This document shows, piece by piece, positions 7,886-17,900 of a stretch of 64,000 bases of DNA. The first letter of the stretch is position 1. Each line of letters opens with the position of its first letter. The notes beneath the pieces are model-generated. The model was not told the origin of the DNA. It saw only the letters and a list, made by a program, of their open reading frames with translations, and ran no database searches. Origin of the DNA: Flavobacteriales bacterium (GTDB lineage Bacteria > Bacteroidota > Bacteroidia > Flavobacteriales_F > PHOS-HE28); NCBI GenBank assembly GCA_016705955.1, contig JADJKO010000012.1, forward strand, positions 1 to 64,000, in the 5' to 3' direction. A program made the position numbers and the translations under genes.

Positions 7886-8923
7886 ATGACAAGCAAGCTC
7901 CACCTTCTCCTCGTCGCTTCACTGATCCCGCTGCTGTCGTGCGGACAATCGAAACAGGAGTACGTGCCCGCACTGGTGGGCTTCTACAATTTGGAGAATA
8001 TGTATGATACGCTTGACGCGCCGAACACGGACGATGCCGAGTTCCTGCCCGGAAGCGCGAAGCAGTGGGGAAGCAAGCGCTACTTCCGCAAACTGGACAA
8101 GAACGCGAGCGTCATCGCCGCCATGGGAAAGGATCTGCATCCGCAGGGTCTGGCGATCCTCGGCCTGGCGGAGATCGAGAACCGCGCGGTGGTGGAGGAC
8201 CTCGTCGCACGCGAACCCTTGAAAGCGCGCGGTTACAAGGTGGTGCAGGTGGAAGGCATCGATCGGCGCGGCATCGACGTGGCGCTGGTGTACAACCCGG
8301 ATCTCTTCAAGGTATATGCGTATCGGAGTTACCGTCTGCACATGGCTGATACCGCCTTCCGCACGCGCGACCAATTGCTCGTGAGCGGGGTGCTCGATGG
8401 CGATACCACGCACGTGATCGTCACGCACTGGCCTTCCCGTCGCGGCGGTGAGAAACGCAGCGAACCGAACCGGAAGGCTGCGGCCGAGCTCGGCCGACAC
8501 ATCATCGATTCCTTGTTGGCGATCAATGCGAACGCGCACATCATGTACATGGGCGATCTGAACGACGATCCGGTGAACGTGAGCGTGGACCGATTCCTGC
8601 GCGCCACGGGCGATAAGACCAAGGCGGTCGACGGGACCTTCTTCAACCCGATGTTCGATCCTTACCAGAAGGGTATCGGTACGCTTGCGTGGCGCGACTC
8701 CTGGAACCTCTTCGACCAGATCACGATCTCACCCGGCTTGCTCACGGGCGCCGGGGGCAAGTACCATTACTATGGCGTCCGGATCTTCAATGAACCTTAC
8801 TTGCGTCAACAGGAAGGCAACTTCATCGGCTATCCCTTACGCACCTTCGTGGGCGATGTGTACCAGGACGGTTACAGCGATCACTTCCCGGTGTTCCTGA
8901 TCCTGGTGAAGGAGGCGAAGTAG
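7886..8923 (+). CDS. Endonuclease/exonuclease/phosphatase-family lipoprotein
   Basis: The 345-residue product starts MTSKLHLLLVASLIPLLSC, a lipoprotein signal with the lipobox Cys at residue 19. EEP-superfamily motifs follow in order: VGFYNLENMYD, LAEIENRAVVEDL (metal-binding Glu), DVALVYNP, VTHWPSRRGG, MYMGDLNDDP (catalytic Asp and Asn), and a terminal YSDHFPVFLIL (catalytic Asp-His). All key residues appear present. The fold hydrolyses phosphodiesters in DNA, RNA or phospholipids; here it is expected in the periplasm or at the outer membrane. Its companion genes from 9578 to 14770 encode a receptor system often found with secreted nucleases. Confidence 0.88.
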   Translation: MTSKLHLLLVASLIPLLSCGQSKQEYVPALVGFYNLENMYDTLDAPNTDDAEFLPGSAKQWGSKRYFRKLDKNASVIAAMGKDLHPQGLAILGLAEIENRAVVEDLVAREPLKARGYKVVQVEGIDRRGIDVALVYNPDLFKVYAYRSYRLHMADTAFRTRDQLLVSGVLDGDTTHVIVTHWPSRRGGEKRSEPNRKAAAELGRHIIDSLLAINANAHIMYMGDLNDDPVNVSVDRFLRATGDKTKAVDGTFFNPMFDPYQKGIGTLAWRDSWNLFDQITISPGLLTGAGGKYHYYGVRIFNEPYLRQQEGNFIGYPLRTFVGDVYQDGYSDHFPVFLILVKEAK

Positions 8924-8946
8924 AACAGACGGCGATCAATTCGGCC

Positions 8947-9246
8947 TCAGAACCACGCGCTGTTATCGGAGCGGGTTTCCAGCAGGGAGATGATCAGGAT
9001 CCTGTCACCTTCAATGCGGTAAACGACCTTCACATTCTTGTGGATCACGCCCATGCGTAAGGAGGGGTGCAAGGGTGAGGCTGGTGAACCTTTCGGGAAC
9101 TGTGCGATCAGATCCTCGAATTCGAACACCAACGTGAGGGATCGATCCGCAATACGATCCGACCATTGCGTGCGAACGAATTGATGGATCCGCTGTAGTT
9201 GATCCCTAGCCTCCGGGGTCCACTCAACCTTTAGGAGCGCGGCCAT
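8947..9246 (-). CDS. RelE/ParE-family toxin
   Basis: The 99-residue protein begins at the ATG at 9246 (MAALLKVEWTPEARDQLQRI), which matches the start of ParE/RelE toxins. It contains VRTQWSDRIADR, a central FPKGSPASPLHP segment with RMGVIHKNVKVVYRIEGDRILIISLLETRSD, the conserved beta sheet of the family. Its start overlaps the antitoxin 3' end by 23 nt, implying translational coupling. ParE members poison gyrase and RelE members cut mRNA on the ribosome; which applies here is not clear. Confidence 0.8.
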   Translation of the reverse strand: MAALLKVEWTPEARDQLQRIHQFVRTQWSDRIADRSLTLVFEFEDLIAQFPKGSPASPLHPSLRMGVIHKNVKVVYRIEGDRILIISLLETRSDNSAWF

Positions 9247-9460
9247 ACTGCTTCCGGATCTCTTCGGAAATGATGGTCCTCCCCGCAGAAGCATCCGCCG
9301 ATCCACGATCAATGGATGCCTTCTGCTCCGCGGACAACGTGGCATACCAATCCTCCGCCTCACTGGCCTTCTTCCAGTTGAAAAGGGAAGCGATCACACT
9401 TGGTTCCTTCAACTTGGTCAGCCACTCGATCAATTCGAGTTTCATGGCATCGGTGCTCAT
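9224..9460 (-). CDS. Antitoxin partner of the RelE/ParE toxin
   Basis: The 78-residue acidic and helical protein resembles the addiction-module antitoxins found beside Bacteroidota ParE toxins. It has a helical N-terminus (LELIEWLTKLKEPSVIASLF), then WYATLSAEQKASIDRG and a C-terminal tail GRTIISEEIRKQYG. The order antitoxin then toxin, with overlap, is the usual one. The start at 9460 lies 19 nt after a perfect -7 box; an internal ATG at 9445 is an alternative. Confidence 0.75.
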   Translation of the reverse strand: MSTDAMKLELIEWLTKLKEPSVIASLFNWKKASEAEDWYATLSAEQKASIDRGSADASAGRTIISEEIRKQYGRAPKG

Positions 9461-9479
9461 GTGGATCGTATTGGTTGTT

Positions 9480-9487
9480 CAAATGTA
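9480..9487 (-). promoter_or_regulatory. -7 promoter box of the toxin-antitoxin operon
   Basis: The minus strand reads TACATTTG, an exact match to the Bacteroidota TAnnTTTG element, 19 nt from the antitoxin ATG. It probably drives both genes. Confidence 0.5.
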
Positions 9488-9522
9488 CCGCACGGCCTGA
9501 AGAGGCCCGTCCATCCCGAGCA

Positions 9523-9559
9523 GAACGCCCCGCCTTGGTCCAACCAAAGCGGGGCGTTC
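9523..9559 (-). terminator. Hairpin terminator after the T9SS gene
   Basis: GAACGCCCCGC (9523-9533) and GCGGGGCGTTC (9549-9559) form an 11-bp perfect stem 18 nt after the stop of the 9578 gene. There is no clear T-tract. It separates that operon from the toxin-antitoxin promoter. Confidence 0.7.
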
Positions 9560-9577
9560 GAGTTCGTTCTTGTTCTA

Positions 9578-10915
9578 CTAGTGCTGCACCAGCACGCGCG
9601 CTTGGCGAATACCGTCGGTGCTACGGATGATCAACGTGTAGGCACCGTTCACCAGATCCTGCACGCTGAGCACGTTGCTCGTCAGCGAGCCCGCCATCAC
9701 ATTGCGGCCGGTCGCATCGATCATGGTGTACTCCACGCGCTGGCCGTTGTTCCCGAGGTCCATGCGGATCAGGTCGCTGGCCGGGTTCGGGTAGAAACCC
9801 AGACGTTCCACGGAGAATTCATTCACGCCTGAACCCACGGCGATGTCGGCGAGGAAGCGCGGCTCGATCTTGCGTTCAGCGAATGTGTATGTGAGGCAGC
9901 CGGTCACCGAGTAGAAGTTGCCGACGGTCGGGGTGTAGAGGTACATCAGGTCATCCACAATGAGCGATCCTGCCGTGGTGCTCACACCGGTCCACTGGTT
10001 GTTGATATCCAGAGGAGCCACGCATCCGATGTTCTCCACCGTGGCGAGCACGCCCTCCCACTGCTCCTCCTGTGCCGCGTTCGGGGTGAGCACCTCCGGC
10101 GCGGGAACCGGGAACTGCCCAACGATCATGAGGTTGGAAACACCACCCAGTTCGGTAAGGCCATTGTATTCCGACGCGGACGCTTGCAGGGTCACGCTGT
10201 CACCGATGGCGACCACCGAAACCGCATCGAACACGGAGATCCCCGTCCAAGGGCCGGTGCCGCTCTGGATGAAGTACGAGTTCGTGCCGATCGTATCCAC
10301 GCCGGTCACGATCCCGCCCGTGAGCACGATCTGCCCGGCGTAGGGTGAATTGCCACTTACATCGGTCGTGTATTGGATGTCATAGATGGAAACGGCCACG
10401 GGAGCACCACCCCCGGTGATATTCACATCATCCACCACCAGGAATTCCGGGCCTACGGTGGACTGGATGGAGAGGATGAATTCGGCAGCCGCCGATGTAT
10501 TGGCCGCTGCAAGTTGCTGGGTCACTTCGGTCCACGTGTTACCGGTCGAGTTGTAGTAGGCATTGTAGGATGAATAACCTGATCCGGTCGGGCGGCCATC
10601 ATACAAGCCCGTGCGGATATTGCCTTGGCCACGCACCCAGAACGACACCGTGTAGATAACGCCATCGGTCACGCTCACGGGTTGGGTGGTGAAGCGTTTG
10701 TGGCCCGTGCCGGAGTTCTGCAGACGCGCGGCGTACATACCGCCATGCACGTCCGTGCTCACCTGCATCACGCTATCCGCATTCAAGGTGGTCTTGGAGC
10801 CCATCCAATCGCCGGGCACGGTGTCCGGCCAGTTCTCGAAACCGCTGGTGAATTGCGCGCTTGCTGAGATGCCTGCCAGAATTAGAATGGAGAGTACTGT
10901 TGTTCTCATGATCAA
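9578..10915 (-). CDS. Secreted protein with carbohydrate-binding-like and OB-fold-like domains and T9SS type A signal
   Basis: The 445-residue protein (or 443 from the ATG at 10909) has a signal peptide ending in ISASAQ. Residues about 22-155 look like a jelly-roll module (SFWVRGQGNIRTGLYDG, FLVVDDVNITGG). Residues about 165-335 look like an OB-fold of the type attached to secreted nucleases (YDIQYTTD, GIVTGVDTIGTNSYFIQSGT). The last about 75 residues (LGFYPNPASDLIRMDLGNN to IRQARVLVQH) form a T9SS sorting domain. It is the last gene of an operon with the DUF5689 lipoprotein and a TonB receptor. No catalytic domain is seen. Confidence 0.78.
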   Translation of the reverse strand: MIMRTTVLSILILAGISASAQFTSGFENWPDTVPGDWMGSKTTLNADSVMQVSTDVHGGMYAARLQNSGTGHKRFTTQPVSVTDGVIYTVSFWVRGQGNIRTGLYDGRPTGSGYSSYNAYYNSTGNTWTEVTQQLAAANTSAAAEFILSIQSTVGPEFLVVDDVNITGGGAPVAVSIYDIQYTTDVSGNSPYAGQIVLTGGIVTGVDTIGTNSYFIQSGTGPWTGISVFDAVSVVAIGDSVTLQASASEYNGLTELGGVSNLMIVGQFPVPAPEVLTPNAAQEEQWEGVLATVENIGCVAPLDINNQWTGVSTTAGSLIVDDLMYLYTPTVGNFYSVTGCLTYTFAERKIEPRFLADIAVGSGVNEFSVERLGFYPNPASDLIRMDLGNNGQRVEYTMIDATGRNVMAGSLTSNVLSVQDLVNGAYTLIIRSTDGIRQARVLVQH

Positions 10916-10942
10916 GTGGGGTTCGATTGGATTTGCTGCTGA

Positions 10943-12184
10943 TTACTGGATCGAGATCTTGATGTTGTCCACCTCCCAGGTCCTGCCGTCCGTGCTGGAA
11001 CCGGTGTACTTGAAGGCGACGTGGAAATTGCTGGAGATGTAAGGCGTCATGTCCAACGCCCCGGACTGCACCCATGCCCACGCCCCGGCGCTCAATGCAG
11101 GTGAAAGCGTTGCCCATGTGGCGGTGGTGGGATCCCCGCTGATGTAATCCGTGCTCACCAGCACCTGAAGGACAGCGCCGGTGTAGTTGCATCCGGTCAC
11201 GAACGAGAGGGACGGTGATGAAGTTCCTGTAAGGTTCACAGCCGGAGAGATCAACCAGGACTGCCCGGCAATGTTCGCTGAGCCGTTCCAATTCTTCACC
11301 TGAGCGTAGGAGCTTCCATCGATCGAACCGATGGAATTCGTGGACCATGGAATGACCGCATCGGACCAAAGCGTCCAACCCCCGGAGGTCACACTGCCGT
11401 CGTTGAAATTCTTCAGGAAGAAAGGCAGTTCCTGTCCGGGGCAACGATCGCCGGTCATGTGTACATCGTTCATCCTTCTGTTCGATAGCTGCACCGTACT
11501 GCCGAAGACACCTGTGATGCACTGGATGGATCCTTTGCCTGTAGGCAACGCTTGTCCTGCATAGCTGGCGTATCCGCTGGTGCGGATCTGTACTTGAGCA
11601 AGCGTGCAATCCTCAAGATAGCGCGTACCGGTCGCTTGGTTGGCAGCGTCGGCCCATGTGCCACCTGCCGCATCCGCAGAAGTGAACTCCACATCGTTCA
11701 ATTGGATCAACATGCTCTGCAAGGTGTCCATGGCCGTGGCGGTCAACTGGCCGATGGTGCGTACAATGGGCTCCACATGCACCAGCGTGGCTTGCTTCAC
11801 GGTGTTGTTGTCCACGTTCACGCTGTCCAGTTGCATCAAGCCGTTGTAGGGTGAAAGTACGGTGCCGGGCAGGTAGATCCGGATGCTGTCCCCGATGTAC
11901 AAACCGCCGCTCGTGATCAACCGAAGTGTGATGCCACCGGTGTGATCCTGCACGCTGATGTTCTTATAGAAATTCCCGTCGTTCTCATCGGCGGTCACCA
12001 CGGCGTAAACGCTCTTGGGCTCGGTGAAATGCACCGCCGTATTGGTGTAGAGCGCTTTGAGTTCTTTGATCGTCAACACACTACCTACAGGGAGCGTGCG
12101 CGAGGGTGGTGCGTCAAGGTCCTTCTTACAGGAACTCGCGATCAACGCGATGGTCAAGAGGGGGAGGAGGAAGCGGAAGTTCAT
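10943..12184 (-). CDS. DUF5689 lipoprotein with a choice-of-anchor/jelly-roll C-terminus
   Basis: Starting at the ATG at 12184, the 413-residue product has a lipoprotein signal (MNFRFLLPLLTIALIASSC, Cys 19). Residues about 25-230 resemble DUF5689 (TIKELKALY, VYAVVTADENDGNFYKNISVQD, PIVRTIGQL), an OB-like domain of Bacteroidota surface lipoproteins. Residues about 245-413 form a beta-rich module (SGGWTLWSD, SWLISPAVNL, FHVAFKYTGSS, WEVDNIKISI) of the choice-of-anchor J type. It lies between the TonB receptor and the T9SS gene and probably acts as the surface partner of the receptor. The ligand is unknown. Confidence 0.78.
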   Translation of the reverse strand: MNFRFLLPLLTIALIASSCKKDLDAPPSRTLPVGSVLTIKELKALYTNTAVHFTEPKSVYAVVTADENDGNFYKNISVQDHTGGITLRLITSGGLYIGDSIRIYLPGTVLSPYNGLMQLDSVNVDNNTVKQATLVHVEPIVRTIGQLTATAMDTLQSMLIQLNDVEFTSADAAGGTWADAANQATGTRYLEDCTLAQVQIRTSGYASYAGQALPTGKGSIQCITGVFGSTVQLSNRRMNDVHMTGDRCPGQELPFFLKNFNDGSVTSGGWTLWSDAVIPWSTNSIGSIDGSSYAQVKNWNGSANIAGQSWLISPAVNLTGTSSPSLSFVTGCNYTGAVLQVLVSTDYISGDPTTATWATLSPALSAGAWAWVQSGALDMTPYISSNFHVAFKYTGSSTDGRTWEVDNIKISIQ

Positions 12185-12214
12185 GCGAAAGGGGAATGCG
12201 TTGGTTGGCATCGA

Positions 12215-14770
12215 TCAGAAGCTGAAGGTGACCATGGCGAAGTAGTTCCGCCCGTAGAGGTAGCTGTACTTGGGTGCGAATTTGTCCACTTGCATGCTGT
12301 TGTAGCGGAGCTGCTCGAATCCGCCGGTCCGGAATTCCTGGTTGTTCAGCACGTTGCTCACGCTCAGGTTCACCGCCAAGCGGTATTTGCGTTGGAACAT
12401 CCAGCTCTTGCCCGCATAGGCGTCCACGGTGAATTGATCGTCCAAGCGGGTCTGGTCCAGTAGTTCGTTCCACTGCGGATCGCTTTCCACCAGGTTCTGC
12501 AGCGCTTCGGCCGTGCGGCGATCGGGGTTCGGATCCAAGTAGATATTGCCGAACCAGTTCGCGTTGAACCCTGCGAACCAGAACTTGGGTGAGTTGTACT
12601 TCAGCCCTAAGGAAGCGGCGCTCTGCGGCATGCCACCCACGCGGTATCCTTTCCAGAACACGGTACGATCCAGCGCGAAGATCTGATCGCTGTTGTTACG
12701 GGTTACCGTGGCCAGCGGGCGGGAGTCATAGACGTAGTTACCACCGGCATATACCGCGGTCATCTGCCACGTACTCGTGAGGTTGGCATCGAGCCCGAGT
12801 TCCACTCCGCGATGCACTTGGTCCACACCGGTCATGGCGTAGTTCACGATGGTCAGGAAATCATCGTGGTAGTAGCTGCGGTTCCAAACCTGGTTCGCGA
12901 TCTTGGCATAGTACAAGGTGGCGCGACCTTTCAGACGTGGCCCTTTGATGATGTAGCTGATGTCGCCTGAGTAGGCCGTTTCATTCGTCAAGGCGCTGAC
13001 CACTGCATCGCGAACGCGTGGAGATAAGTACGCCACGTTCGCGCCAGGAGGACGCACGATATAAGCCCCGTTGCCACTTAGGAAATGACGCCCGGTGATC
13101 TTGTAGATCCCACCGAACTTGAATCCGAAGCCGGTGAAATTCTGCTTCTCGGACTTGCCCAAGGAGTTGTTCGGGAAACGGCCGTTCTGCAGGTTTCCTT
13201 CACGCCAGAACGTGGTCTGCGAAAGATCCAGTCCGACGTACGCTTCCAAGCGACCGATCGTGCGCTCTACCTGGGCGAATGCATCCGCGTAACTCGTGTG
13301 CATGTAGTAGTCCCAGCCGAACACATCACCTTCCTTCACGGTCTTGTTCGGTGTGCTCAGATCGTTCTGTGAAATGATCGTATCGCTGAAATCGCGATCC
13401 GCGAACTGGTCGATGTCCACCCAGAAGTCACCGCCGAGCAGATCATCCACCACCTTGAAGTAGTGCGTGCGTTGTTTGTGGTAACTGGCTCCAACGGTCA
13501 GGTGCGTCCGGTCATCCACGTTCTTGTTCCAAACGGAGTTCAGTCCGTAGCGCACAGGATCCGTGCGCACTTCCTCGATGATGTACTTGCTGCGGTTCCC
13601 GGTGATGGTATCACCAAGTACCCCGTTCGCGTTCACCACTGAATAGAGGTTCTTGCCATTCGCGAAGTACAATTGGTCCCAATCGATCTGCCGGGTGTTG
13701 TCATCATTCTGCCAGGCAGCCACCCGATCCGGATATTGTTCGGCGTTCTGGTACCGGTAATAGCTGGGGAGGTAGCGGTAATAGTCAGGGCGTGGATCCT
13801 TCGCGTCGAACCAGTTCATACCGGTCAGACCATCGTGTCCGAAGGTGTAATAGGCCGAGGTGCTCAGCTTGGCCTTTTCGCTGATGGTGAAGTTGTGCGT
13901 AAGCATCACCATCGGCTTGTGGTCGAAGCTCATCTTGGCATTGCGCTTCTTGCCATTCTGGTAGCCCCAGTTCGGGTTGTACCAATTGTTGTCGGTCAGA
14001 TCATACACCTCCTGCACAGCGATCCCTTGTCGGCCCTGTCTGATCGGCGATCCGAAAGCACTCAAGCTGATGCTGTGGCGGTCATTGATCTTCTTCTCTG
14101 CGGCTAGGAAGTACGAATACGCGTCGAAGGAGGTGCCTTCGACATATCCCTCTTCCGCCCAACGACGTGAACCGCTGAAGGCGAACGCCCATCCCTTGGC
14201 GTTCATCCCTGTGGCGTACGTGAACATGAGCCGGTTGCGGTAAGCCCTGTTGGCGGAGGCATAGGAGGTGCGAATACCCTTGCGCAGTGCGGTCGCTTGG
14301 ATGTTCATGTCCGTGAGGCCACCCAAACTGCCGAAGTTCATCCGGCTGGGTCCGACGCCTGTCCGTACTTGCATCCAACGGGTCACATCATTCAAGCCGC
14401 CCCAGTTGCTCCATACAGCGTAACCGGTCTCCAGATCGTTCACCTTCACTCCATTGATCGTCACGAAGGTGTTCTCCCCATCGAATCCACGTACCCGGAA
14501 ACGCGCCTGCCCGAAATTGTAACCGGCCACGGAGGTGAACACATCGCGGGAGGATTGGAGGATCCCGCTGATGTCCTGGTTGCCGAGTTCGGCATCGAGG
14601 TCGTCCGACGTCAGCGTGAACACCGGCAAGCGTGGGTTATTGGTCACCTGCGTGGTGTCCGGTTGGGTCACGTTCAGCAGCGTATCGGTCTGGGCGGAAA
14701 GCGCCAGGGCGGCCGGGACCACGCCCAACGTAAGGAGTGAGCGGAGGAACCGTGAATGGCGTAGCACCAT
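12215..14770 (-). CDS. TonB-dependent outer-membrane receptor
   Basis: The 851-residue protein has a signal peptide ending near LALSAQ and no carboxypeptidase-like N-domain. The plug runs from about residue 48 to 165 (VFTLTSDDLDAELGNQDISG, RFRVRGFDGENTFVTINGV, MNFGSLGGLTDMNIQ). A long barrel rich in aromatic beta strands ends at YFAMVTFSF. It is first in an operon with a DUF5689 lipoprotein and a T9SS-secreted protein, 30 nt from the former. A minus-strand -7 box lies at 14867-14874, giving a leader of about 90 nt. The substrate is not evident; the association with nuclease-type OB domains makes nucleic-acid fragments or phosphate esters a guess. Confidence 0.9.
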   Translation of the reverse strand: MVLRHSRFLRSLLTLGVVPAALALSAQTDTLLNVTQPDTTQVTNNPRLPVFTLTSDDLDAELGNQDISGILQSSRDVFTSVAGYNFGQARFRVRGFDGENTFVTINGVKVNDLETGYAVWSNWGGLNDVTRWMQVRTGVGPSRMNFGSLGGLTDMNIQATALRKGIRTSYASANRAYRNRLMFTYATGMNAKGWAFAFSGSRRWAEEGYVEGTSFDAYSYFLAAEKKINDRHSISLSAFGSPIRQGRQGIAVQEVYDLTDNNWYNPNWGYQNGKKRNAKMSFDHKPMVMLTHNFTISEKAKLSTSAYYTFGHDGLTGMNWFDAKDPRPDYYRYLPSYYRYQNAEQYPDRVAAWQNDDNTRQIDWDQLYFANGKNLYSVVNANGVLGDTITGNRSKYIIEEVRTDPVRYGLNSVWNKNVDDRTHLTVGASYHKQRTHYFKVVDDLLGGDFWVDIDQFADRDFSDTIISQNDLSTPNKTVKEGDVFGWDYYMHTSYADAFAQVERTIGRLEAYVGLDLSQTTFWREGNLQNGRFPNNSLGKSEKQNFTGFGFKFGGIYKITGRHFLSGNGAYIVRPPGANVAYLSPRVRDAVVSALTNETAYSGDISYIIKGPRLKGRATLYYAKIANQVWNRSYYHDDFLTIVNYAMTGVDQVHRGVELGLDANLTSTWQMTAVYAGGNYVYDSRPLATVTRNNSDQIFALDRTVFWKGYRVGGMPQSAASLGLKYNSPKFWFAGFNANWFGNIYLDPNPDRRTAEALQNLVESDPQWNELLDQTRLDDQFTVDAYAGKSWMFQRKYRLAVNLSVSNVLNNQEFRTGGFEQLRYNSMQVDKFAPKYSYLYGRNYFAMVTFSF

Positions 14771-14866
14771 GGGGGTCAGTTGACGAGGTTCTCAAGCGCC
14801 TTCCGCGCAACACTTTGCGTCCTTACCGGATACAAGGGGTTGAAGAAGGGCTTTTCAAGGGGACGG

Positions 14867-14874
14867 CAAAAGTA
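14867..14874 (-). promoter_or_regulatory. -7 promoter box of the TonB receptor operon
   Basis: The minus strand reads TACTTTTG, an exact TAnnTTTG match, 96 nt upstream of the receptor start at 14770. No TTG at the right -33 spacing was seen. Confidence 0.4.
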
Positions 14875-14984
14875 GACTTGTATGCATACCAGCTTCGGTT
14901 CTTAGGAGGTTAATTCCATGACAAGTGATCAACACCGACGCTGCAATGCGGTCAAGTGGATGGCCTCGTTGACGTAACACCCTG

Positions 14985-17900
14985 ATGCGTAACAGGTTTG
15001 ACTACATTTACGAGCTTGTAACTACCAATATGCGCACTGGTTCGGAACAACTTCTCCAGCGGATCGGCTCCTCGTGGGCCATGCGCACAGGGATCGCGCT
15101 GTTCATCTGCTTGGTAGGTGTCGTCCCGATCGCCAAGGCGGACCACTTCTCAGGCGCCAACATCACCTACCAATGCGTTGGCCCGAACAACTACCAGGTA
15201 ACCTTGGACCTTTATCTGGACTGCGCGGGCGCTCCCCTCACTCCACAGTCGCTGAACTTCGTCAACAACTGCGGCGTCTCATTCACCTTGGTGGGGATCC
15301 CGCTGGTCCTTACGGAGGAGGTTTCCCAACTCTGCGGAAGCCAGTTGGGCAATTCCACCTGCAACGGTGGCACCCAGCCCGGAGTGATGCACTATCAGTT
15401 CCAGACCACCTTGTTCCTGGCCCCGTGCAATTCCTGGTCGATCGGCTGGAATATCTGTTGCCGAAGCGCAACTCAGAACGTTCAGCTGACCCCGGGCATG
15501 TATGTGTCCGCTTCGCTGAACAATTTCGGGGGGCTGTGTGATCAATCCCCACAGTTCGGGGACGAGACCATTCCGTACGTGTGTGTGAACGAGCCGGTGA
15601 GCTACAACCCACTGGTCACCGATGCGGATGGGAACACGTTGGTGTTCTCGTTCATCAGCGCGCGCTTCGCCGCTCCCTTGCCGACGAACGTTTCGTACGT
15701 CCCCGGATTCACTGCCGGCGCCCCCATTCCCGGGATCACCTTGGACCCGGCCACCGGCCAGATCAACTTCACGCCCACGGTGAGCGGTAGTTATGTAGTG
15801 GCTCTGCAAGTGGCCTCCTACAATGGTTCAGGCCAGCTGATCGGTACGGTGATGCGGGACTTCCTGTTCATCGTGATCAATTGTATCAACCCGCCAGCGG
15901 ATAACCTCGGACCGACCTCGATCACGAATGGCATCATTACGAGTACGAACGGGATCGAGGTATGCACAGGCGTTGCGTTCTGTGTCGACATCTCTTTCAG
16001 CGACGTGGATCCACTGGCGGTGATCACCTTGCTTTCCACGGTCGCTGCGGATCTTCCGGGAGCGACCTTCAGCGTAAATGGAACCAATCCGGCTGTGGCG
16101 ACACTCTGCTGGACGCCTGTTCTTGCGCTTTCGCCAGCGAACGTGCTCATCAACGTGAACGATGGAGCGTGTCCGATCCAGAACCTGTCCACGTACGCCA
16201 TGACCATCACGGTCACAGCGCCACCACCGTTGCCGCCCGATCCGGGAACCGATGTGACGATCAACGCGTGTGTGGGCTCGCCGAATGTGAACCTCTTCAA
16301 TCAATTGGGCGGTACACCGGATGTCGGTGGTGTATGGACCGGACCGAATGGGGCTGCACATCCAGGAACCTTCATCACCGCAACTGACCTTTTCGGGCAA
16401 TACACCTACACGGTCGGAAATGGTTGTTTGAATGCTTCCGCGGTGGTCACCATCAACCAGAACGCCAGCGCGAATGCGGGTACTAACGCATCGGTCACGC
16501 TGTGCAGTAATGGTGCGGTGATCAGCTTGGTCGCCCAATTGGGTGGAGCGCCGCAAGCCGGTGGTGCTTGGAGTGGTCCGAGTCCTGTGATCGCCGGGAA
16601 CTACAACCCCGCTACGATGAGCCCCGGGGTGTACACCTATACAGTGACCGGCACTCCACCCTGTCCGAATGCGACATCGACAGTGACCGTTGCGGAGAAC
16701 CTTGCACCCAACGCGGGCACGAATGGAACGCTTACGGTGTGCAGCACATCCGCCGCAACGAGTCTGATCGCGCAGCTCGGTGGTGGTCCTTCTGCTGGGG
16801 GAACATGGAGCGGACCGAGTCCTGTTGGTGGAGGGGGCAATTACAATCCGGCCACAATGGATCCCGGCGTGTACACATACACCCTTGTGGGTGTAGCGCC
16901 ATGCACGAATTCAACCGCAACCGTTACGGTCACGGAGAATCCGGCTGCAAGCGCCGGTTCCAATGGTTCGGTGTCCACTTGTTCCAACGGAGCCACAGTG
17001 GCGTTGATCGCCAGTCTGGGTGGAGCGCCGCAAGCCGGTGGTGCTTGGAGTGGGCCGAGTCCGGTGGTGGGTGGCAACTACAACCCGGCGACCATGAACC
17101 CCGGGGTCTACACCTATACTGTGACAGGGGCGGCTCCTTGTCCGAACGCCACGGCGACGGTGAACGTGACGGAGAACGCTTCGCCCAATGCAGGCACGAA
17201 CGGCACACTGACCATTTGTAGTTCTGCAGCACCGGCGAGTTTGATCGCGCAGTTGGGAGGTGGCCCATCGGCAGGTGGAACATGGAGTGGTCCGAGTCCT
17301 GTTGGTGGTGCAGGCAATTACAACCCGGCCACGATGAACCCGGGAGTGTACACCTACACGGTGACCGGAGTGGCTCCATGTGCCAACGCCACCGCCACAG
17401 TGACCGTTACTGAGAATGCTGTCGCTGTTGCGGGTTCGAACGGCTCGGTCTCCGTTTGCTCGACCGGCGCATCGATCGCCTTGGTGAACTCCTTGGGCGG
17501 AGTTCCGGATCCCGGCGGTGCATGGAGTGGTCCAAGCCCGGTGGTGGGCGGTATGTATGATCCGGCCACGATGGGTCCGGGTGTGTACACGTACACCGTG
17601 ACCGGAGTTGCACCATGTCCGAATGCATCAGCCACCGTTACCGTTACGGAGAATGCGGCCCCGAACGCTGGCACGAACGGAACGCTCACGCTGTGTAGCA
17701 CGTCTGCACCCACAAGTCTGATCGCGCAGTTGGGAGGAGGCCCATCGGCAGGTGGAACATGGAGTGGTCCGAGTCCTGTTGGTGGTGCAGGCAATTACAA
17801 CCCGGCCACGATGAACCCGGGAGTGTACACCTACACGGTGACCGGAGTGGCTCCATGTGCCAACGCCACCGCCACAGTGACCGTTACTGAGAATGCTGTC

